From contig NC_133326.1 of the NCBI RefSeq assembly GCF_042186555.1, positions 438,400,846 through 438,464,845 of the forward strand: DNA of 64,000 bases. The letters are read 5' to 3'. Positions within the stretch are counted from its first letter, which is position 1, and each line of letters begins with the position of its first letter. Below are positions 57,550-64,000 of the stretch, piece by piece. Source of the stretch: Aquarana catesbeiana. Its lineage: Eukaryota > Chordata > Amphibia > Anura > Ranidae. The position numbers were made by a program, and so were the translations under genes. Below the pieces are notes generated by a model, which saw only the letters and a list, made by a program, of their open reading frames with translations, was not told where the DNA came from and made no database searches.

Positions 57550-58007
57550 GTATGATGATATTCACAGGTCAGCAGCTTAAAAAATTTCTAAACCCAAGAA
57601 AAAAATATTAGTATGTTGCAGTTTACCAGTCCTTAGCTGTGGTGGCTATATTAGCTTTGTTTTTTTGAGCTAGGATAATTTTCAGCAATCACCTGCTGAT
57701 CTTGCCAGAAATGCAGTAGCCTTGTCACTTCCTGAGAGCTGTATTTAAAGTGATGCTAAACACACTCTGTTTAATTTACATTGTCTCTTCTATTTCTATA
57801 TATGGATGATGGCACTGTAATTATTGTAATATATTTTTCCTTATCGATATACAGCTGTCATATAACCCAGATCTTTCCCAGCCTGTGTGCAGGGAAACAT
57901 AGGAAGGGGGAGCTTCTAGTCCTCTGCTGCTGGTCACGTGTTTAAAAAAAAAAAAAAAAAAACAGCCTTTGGAATAGAGTAAAAATTAATAATATCAATA
58001 AACAGTT
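57550..58007. other. Spacer
   Basis: Nothing recognised apart from poly(A) near 57942-57961. Confidence 0.4.
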
Positions 58008-58439
58008 TTAACCACTTCAGCCCCAGAAGGTTTTACCCCCTTCCTGACAGAACACTTTTTACAATTTGGCACTGCGTCGCTTTAACTGCTAATTGCGCGG
58101 TCATGCAATGTTGTACCCAAGCGAAATTTGCGTCCTTTTCTTCCCACAAATAGAGCTTTCCTTTGATGGTATTTGATCACCTCTGCAGTTTTTATTTTTT
58201 GCGCTATAAATGAAAAAAGACCAAAAATTTTGAAAAAAAAAATTTCTACTTTTTGTTATTAAAAAAAAAAAAAATCCAATAAACTCAATTTTATTTATAC
58301 ATTTAGGCCAAAATGTATTCAGCCACATGTCTTTGGTGAAAAAAAGTCAATAAGTGTATATTGGTTTGCACAAAAGTTATAGCTTCCACAAACTAGGGTA
58401 CATTTTCTGGAATTTACACAGCTTTTAGTTTATGACTGC

Positions 58440-59900
58440 CTATCTCATTTCTTGAGGTGCTAAAATGGCAGGGCAGTACAACCCCCCCCCCCCCCAAATG
58501 ACCCCATTTTGGAAAGTAGACACCTCAAGGAAATTGCTGAGAGGCATGTTGAGCCCATTGAATATTTTATTTTTTGTCCCAAGTGATTGAATAATGACAA
58601 AAAAAAAAAAGAATTACAAAAAGTTGTCACTAAATGATATATTGCTCACACATGCCATGGTTCTATGCGGAATTGCACCCCAAAATACATTTTGCTGCTT
58701 CTCCTGAGTACGGGGAATACCACATGTGTGGGACTTCTTGGGAGCCTAGCCGCGTACAGGGCCCCGAAAACCAAGCACCACCTTCAAGATTTCTAAGGGC
58801 ACAAGTTTTTGATTTGACTCCTCACTACCTATCACAGTTTTGAAGGCCATAAAATGCTAAGATGGCACAACCACCCCCCCCCCATGACCCCATTTTGGAA
58901 AGTAGACACCCCAAGCTATTTGCTGAGAGGCATGTTGAGTCCATGGAATATTTTATATTTTGCCACAAGTTGTGGGAAAATGACAAACTTTTTTTTTTTG
59001 CACAAAGTTGTCACTAAATGATATATTGCTCACACAGGCCATGGGCATATGTGAAACTGCACCCCAAAATACATTCTGCTGCTTCTCCTGAGTATGGGAA
59101 TACCACATGTGTGGGACTTTTTGGGAGCCTAACTACGTACGGGGCCCCGAAAACCAAGCACCGCCTTCAGGATTTTTAAGGGCGTAAATTTTTGATTTCA
59201 CTCCTCAGTACCTATCACCATTTTGAAGACAATAAGATGCTAAGATGGCACAAAACCCCCCCAAATGACGTCATTTTGGAAAGTAGACACCCCAAGCTAT
59301 TTGCTGAGAGGCATGGTGAGTATTTTTTTGCAGCTCTCATTTGTTTTTGGAAATGAAGAAAGTAAAGAAAAATTTGTTTTTTTTTGTTTTGTTTTTTGTT
59401 TTTTTTAATTTTCAAAACTGTGACAAAAAGCGAGGTCTGCAAAATACTCACCATACCTCTCAGCAAATAGCTTGGGGTGTCTACTTTCCAAAATGGGGTC
59501 ATTTGGGGGGGGGGGGGGGGTTGTGCCATCTGGGCATTCCATGGGCTCTGAAACTGTCATAGGCAATGAGGAGTGAAATCAAAAATTTACACCCTTAGAA
59601 ACCCTGAAGGTGGTGCTTGGTTTTCAGGGTCCTGTACAGGGCTAGGTTCCCAAAAAGTCTCACACATGTGGTATCTCTGTACTCAGGAGAAGCAACAGAA
59701 TGTATTTTGGGGTGTAATTCCACATTTGCCCATGGCATGTTTGAGCAATATATCATTTAGTGACAACTTTGTGCAAAAAAAAAAAAGTGTCTTTTTCTCG
59801 CAACTTGTGTCACAATATAAAATATTCCATGGACTCGACATGCCTCTCAACAAATAGCTTGGGGTGTCTACTTTCCAAAATGGGGTCATTTGGGGGGGGT
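58440..59900. repeat. Direct and inverted units in element D
   Basis: These have the same arrangement as at 38150-39600: the GACCCCATTTTGGAAAGTAG marker is direct near 58500, 58885 and 59268 and inverted near 59480 and 59870, centred near 59380. The conserved arrangement shows it was present before C and D separated. Confidence 0.85.
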
Positions 59901-62241
59901 TTGAACTGTCCTGGCATTTTATGCACAACATTTATAAGCTTATGTCACACAATACCCACTCTTCTAACCACTTGAAGACAAAGCCCTTTCTGACACTTTT
60001 TGTTTACATGAAAAAATATTTAAAAATATATATATTTTTTTTTTTGCAAGAAAATTACTTTGAACCCCCAAACATTATATATTTTTTTAAAGCAAAGGCC
60101 CTTCAGATTAAAATGGTGGGTGTTTCATTTTTTTTTTTCGCACAGTATTTGCACAGAGATTTTTCAAACGCATTTTTTTGGGAAAAAACACACTTTTTTT
60201 AATTTTAATGCACTAAAACACACTCTATTGCCCAAATGTTTGATGAAATAAAAAAGATGATCTTAGGCCGAGTACATTGATACCAAACACGACATGCTTT
60301 AAAATTGCGCACAAACGTGCAGTGGCGACAAACTACATACAGTTTTAAAAGCCTTTACCGGTTACCACTTTAGATTTACAGAGGAGGTCTACTGCTAAAA
60401 TTAACTTCCCTCCATCTGACCTTTGCGGTGATATCTCACATGCATGGTGCAATTGCTGTTTACATTTGACGCCAGACCGATGCTTGCGTTCGCCTTTGCG
60501 CGAGAGTAGGGGGGGACAGGGGTGCTTTATTTTTTTTTTTCTTTCTTTTTTTTTTTTTTTTTTTTGCTTTTTTATCTTATTTTTAAACTGTTCCTTTTCA
60601 TTTTTTTTTATCATTTTTATTGTTATCTCAGGGAATGTAAATAGCCCCTATGATAGCAATAGGTAGTGACAAGTACTCTTTTTTTTTTTTTTTTTTTTTT
60701 TGAAAAAATTGGGGTCTATTAGACCCTAGATCTCTCCTCTGCCCTCAAAGCATCTGACCACACCAAGATCGGTGTGATAAAATGCTTTCCCAATTTCCCA
60801 ATGGTGCTGTTTACATCCGGCGAAATCTAAGTCATGAAATGCTCATAGCTTCCGGTTTCTTAGGCCATAGAGATGATTGGAGCCATTCTGGTCTCTGATC
60901 AGCTCTATGGTCAGCAGGCCGAATCACCGGCTGCATTCTTGGGTTCCCTGTTGGGACAGGAGAGCCAGAGAAAACCATGGAAGACGGTGGAACGGGGGGG
61001 GGGCATTCCCTCCCACTGCTTGTAAAAGCAGTCTAGAGGCTAATTAGCCGCTAGGATTGCTTTTACATGAAAGCCGACCGCTGGCTGAAAAGAATGATAC
61101 CAAGATGATACCTAAACCTGCAGGCATCATTCTGGTATAACCACTCAAAGTCCAGTAACATACCAGTACGTTGCTGGTCCTTGTTGGGCATATATTGTAA
61201 TGTTTTTTTTCATGCAGCCTGTGGGCTGAACGAAAAAAAGAGATTGATCGGTGGGTATGCCCACCATTAGAATACCTCCCTTCATCCACCCACTTCTAAT
61301 GATGGGCATACATGCACCATTTATATATGCCGAAGCATAGGGGCATCCGCCCCAAAAGTTAGGAGCAAATCACTCCTCCACCCCTGCTGCCCCCATGCTT
61401 CGACATATATGCTCTTTTTTTAACTGTGGTGATGAAATCACCTCTGACAGCGCTGGAGTCACGGCTTTATGTATCGTGGGAGCAAACGCTGTTGCTGTCA
61501 AGATATATAAATCCGCGCTGCAACTGAATGGCGTACCTGCTAAGCAAATGATGGTTAACAATAAAGCAAAGTAACATTACAGTATAACAGTAAGACATAC
61601 CATACCTGCAAAGCAAATACAAAAAAAAAAGTAAAAAATAAAACATTTTTTAACGCAACCTGTGCCTAAAATATATATATGCCGAAGCATGGGGGCATCC
61701 ACCCGCAAAAGGTAGGAGCAAATCGCTCCTCTGCCCCTGCTGCACCCAAGGTGCCGTCGGCATATATGCTCTTTTTCTTAACTGTGGTGGTGAAATCACC
61801 TCCGACAGCGCTGGAGTCATGGCTTTATGTATCATGGGAGCAAACGCTGTTGCTGTCAAGATAAATAAATCCGCGCTGCAGCTGAATGGCGTACCTGAAA
61901 ACAAAAAAATGGTTAACAATAAAACACAGTAAACAGTAAAGTATAAAAATTACATACCTGAAAAGCAAACATGATAAAACATAATAACAATAAAACATTG
62001 CAAAATAGAATACAGTAAAAAAGAGCAGAACAATAGAGAGAGAGAGAACAATAAAACGACAACTATTTTTGTTTTTTTTATTTAATTTTTTTTTGTGTAT
62101 TTCTTTTTTTTACTTTTTTTTTTTTTATATAACTAACTTTTGTAACTGTAACCAGTTCCAGGTTTGGGTCTCTCAAAATGCAATGGCATCTTGGGAGACC
62201 CTGTGAAAGCGTGCCTAGTCTGTGCAATGCTGTACCCTACA

Positions 62242-62455
62242 CTAAAACTCAACTAGTGTATGGTAGCGCTCAAAACATTCACCAATGCAAAGACCAGGAT
62301 TGTCAGGACAGGAGGGACAATAGGTCTCACGCCTATATCCGCGCTTTCTACAGACAGAACATTTTCTTTGGGGGGCTCGTTGGGTAGGGGTAATCGGGAG
62401 GACATAAGGAAAATGCCTCTCATGCAGCCGGCTTACTGCATTTGGTTGGGGAAGG
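62242..62455 (-). pseudogene. piggyBac transposase C-terminal cysteine-rich domain relic (element D)
   Basis: It ends at the stop 62242-62244 and reads ERHFPYVLPITPTQRAPQRK, then CSVCRKRGYRRETYCPSC and PDNPGLCIGECFERYHTLVE. RHFPYVLPxTP before the cysteines is the usual approach to the zinc-binding tail of piggyBac transposases. The frame is open here as in element C. The catalytic core is absent. Confidence 0.85.
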
Positions 62456-62536
62456 TCAGGTGGAGCACCGTCTGGAAACAGAAGGGCTCTGACGATCTCT
62501 TTGTCAGACTTCCACGTAGCAGACAGGTGAGCCCGA

Positions 62537-63032
62537 TGTAGCAGGGGAAGGCCTCCCTTACGTATCTGGTTCCCGGCCCCTGGTAGTATGGACAGGAGGC
62601 ACGGGAGCACAGAATGGTATGAGAGCCTGGCGGTTAGCTGCAGAAGGATCCCGGTAAAGGTGGTTATGGAGATCTCCAGTAACTGAAGCACAGGCAGCAG
62701 ATGCAGAGCAGAAGTGGAGCAGGCAGGTCGGGTCACAGGCAGAGGTCGGCAACAGGCAGGCAGCGTAGTACAAAGGAGCAGGCAGATTCATAGTCAGGAC
62801 AGTCCGGGATCAGTGGCAGGCAGCAAGCAAGGAGGAATCGAAGACAGGCCGATGGTCAGGAGATCAGGTTCAACAGGAAACAGGAAGCAGGTGCAGGGAT
62901 ACAGGGAGCTGAAGATCGGACAGCACCGAGCCCCCTGTGCAGACGGCCTAAATAGGCAGGTTGGCGCCAAACACCGGCCAATGCACCGCGATGCCCACCA
63001 ACAACGCGTCTGCCCAAGGGAGCTCTCTGACA
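62537..63032 (-). repeat. Ty3/gypsy 3' LTR, about 496 bp
   Basis: On the minus strand the LTR begins TGTCAGAGAGC at 63032, directly after the polypurine tract, and probably ends CCCCTGCTACA at 62537 (TG...CA). The far end is inferred only from the TG/CA rule. Within it, ATTGGCC (about 62978) and CCTATTTAGGCC (about 62950) resemble CCAAT and TATA elements of an LTR promoter. Confidence 0.6.
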
Positions 63033-63047
63033 GTGCCCCCCCTCAAG
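63033..63047 (-). promoter_or_regulatory. Polypurine tract before the 3' LTR
   Basis: The minus strand reads CTTGAGGGGGGGCAC immediately upstream of the LTR start; this is where plus-strand DNA synthesis is primed in gypsy elements. Confidence 0.75.
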
Positions 63048-64000
63048 GGCAGCCTCCGGATGTCCAACTGTGCCAATCTGGCGGCATGAGTACTCCTGAA
63101 AGTCCTCAGAAGCTCTTCGGCATGTAAGTTGCCCTCTGGCTCCCAGGAGTTATCCTCCGGTCCGTACCCCCTCCATTTGATCAGATACTGCAACTGGTTG
63201 CGTCTCCTCCTACAATCCAATATAGCCTCCACTTCAAATTCTTATTTGTTATCAACAATTATGGGCTCCGGTGGGTCAGTACTTCGGCCAGCAAAGGTGT
63301 TGGGTATAACAGGCTTCAACAATGAGATGTGGAAGACCAGATGAATCTTCAGAGTACTGGGTAAGTTGAGTTCATAGGCCACATTGTTAATTCTCTTCTT
63401 GACTGAGAACGGGCCCATGAATTTGGGACCCAATTTCCTTGAAGGACAGGCCATTCTTACATTGGTCGTGGACAACCAAACCTGGTTGCCAGGTTCCAGG
63501 ATGAGCTCTCCACGCCTCTTCCTGTCAAACATCCTCTTATTATACTCTTGGGTCTTGGCCATGGTTTCCTGCAAGAGTTTGTTGTTAGAAAGAAAAAAGT
63601 CCATAGTGTCAGAAACTGCAGGGATCGTACATTCGGGTAAAGACCTGGGCAGGAAGGACGGGTGGAAGCTGTAGTTGGCAAAAAAGGGTGTTTGCTTAAT
63701 GGCCGAATGTAGAGAGTTGTTATAAGAGAACTCCGCAATTGGCAGAAGAGAGACCCAGTCGTCCTGTGAGAAAGATGAAAAACAGCGGAGGTATTGCTCC
63801 AGAGTTTGATTAGTCCTCTCCGTCTGCACATTAGTCTGGGGATGGTAAGCAGAGGAGAGTGCCAGCTCGATTTCCAGGGAATCACAGAGAGCCTTCCAGA
63901 ACCAAGAGGTGAACTGAACACCACGATCCGATATAATATTTGCTGGGACTCCGTGTAACCTGACGATTTCTTTAATGAAGACCCTTGCTGTCTCCATGGC
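63033..64000 (-). pseudogene. Ty3/gypsy pol 3' end: integrase and chromodomain, partial
   Basis: The frame enters from beyond 64000. It shows the integrase core (HGVPANIISDRGVQFTSWFW, second catalytic D; then SSAYHPQTNVQTERTNQTLE, with the catalytic E), the GPY/F-type module (LGPKFMGPFSVKKRINNVAY) and a C-terminal chromodomain (EAILDCRRRRNQLQYLIKWR then GYGPEDNSWEP). That layout places it among chromoviruses. A single TAA (63242-63244) separates integrase from chromodomain; the frame is otherwise intact, so the copy is fairly young. The sense frame continues a short way into the LTR (to about 62948). Confidence 0.9.

Larger units (their letters stand above)
58008..62456 (-). mobile_element. 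piggyBac derivative D, 4.4 kb, right end lost
   Basis: It starts TTAACCACTTCAGCCCC (TTAA 58008-58011) and is collinear with element C through the repeated 350-400-bp units, the T-rich stretch, the GGTCTCTCAAAATGC block and the transposase relic. Extra sequence relative to C is a near-duplicate of about 330 bp at 61320-61550 and 61680-61900 (GCCGAAGCATAGGGGCATCC). Similarity to C stops near 62456, shortly before the gypsy LTR. Confidence 0.85.

Noticed and set aside
57165..57611. 148-codon plus frame
   Set aside because: It runs through the 137-bp hAT MITE, and its reverse frame is of similar length; no domain.
1..64000. tRNA, rRNA or snRNA genes
   Set aside because: No tRNA-like A/B box pair with a foldable cloverleaf and no ribosomal or U-RNA sequence was recognised by eye; a covariance-model scan would be decisive.

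Overview
This window is vertebrate, non-coding and almost wholly made of transposable elements and satellites. The mix of CR1 and L1/Tx1-type LINEs, Tc1 and mariner, hAT, PIF/Harbinger and TTAA-inserting piggyBac families, a Penelope-like element and a chromodomain Ty3/gypsy, with long simple repeats and AT-rich spacers, points to an amphibian. A neobatrachian (ranid-like) frog is my best guess from the repeat families; that is inference. I found no intact host gene, tRNA or rRNA. Every long open frame is either an element relic or lies in simple repeats.

Layout. 0-13 kb: small non-autonomous DNA transposons (long-TIR TTAA elements at 288-1960 and 6511-6839, Harbinger-like MITEs, piggyBac-type MITEs at about 9-10 kb and 11-12 kb) and minisatellites. 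12.8-24.3 kb: a GC-rich repeat family split by a minus-strand L1/Tx1-like LINE (LINE 2), which is itself split by a 6.2-kb plus-strand LINE (LINE 1) with a 15-bp target duplication. 25.3-27.4 kb: a hAT element with an exact 8-bp duplication. 28.2-37.5 kb: a third, minus-strand LINE (LINE 3) broken by four insertions: a Harbinger-like element that holds a 1.7-kb palindrome with two divergent promoter-like units, a microsatellite-rich block, a Penelope-like element with a 14-bp duplication, and a TTAA MITE.

37.5-41.7 kb: a 3.9-kb piggyBac derivative inserted at a TTAA inside another member of its own terminal family. 41.7-43 kb: a decayed, non-element coding-like stretch, possibly a retropseudogene. 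43.7-49 kb: an internally deleted Tc1 element beside a CR1 relic that has been broken by several insertions. 49.6-54.0 kb: a 4.4-kb hAT element with an exact 8-bp duplication that carries two large minisatellites and a CR1 fragment. 54.3-57.5 kb: a tandem duplication abutting a mariner relic, Penelope-like sequence and a 137-bp hAT MITE. 58.0-62.5 kb: a second large piggyBac derivative. 62.5-64 kb: the 3' end of a minus-strand chromodomain Ty3/gypsy element (LTR, polypurine tract, chromodomain, integrase) that runs off the window.

The nested insertions give a relative chronology. The strongest observations are the piggyBac-in-piggyBac insertion at TTAA, the piggyBac transposase C-terminal cysteine domain kept in both 4-kb derivatives, and the near-perfect palindrome with twin outward-facing TATA/GC-box promoters and poly(A) signals.
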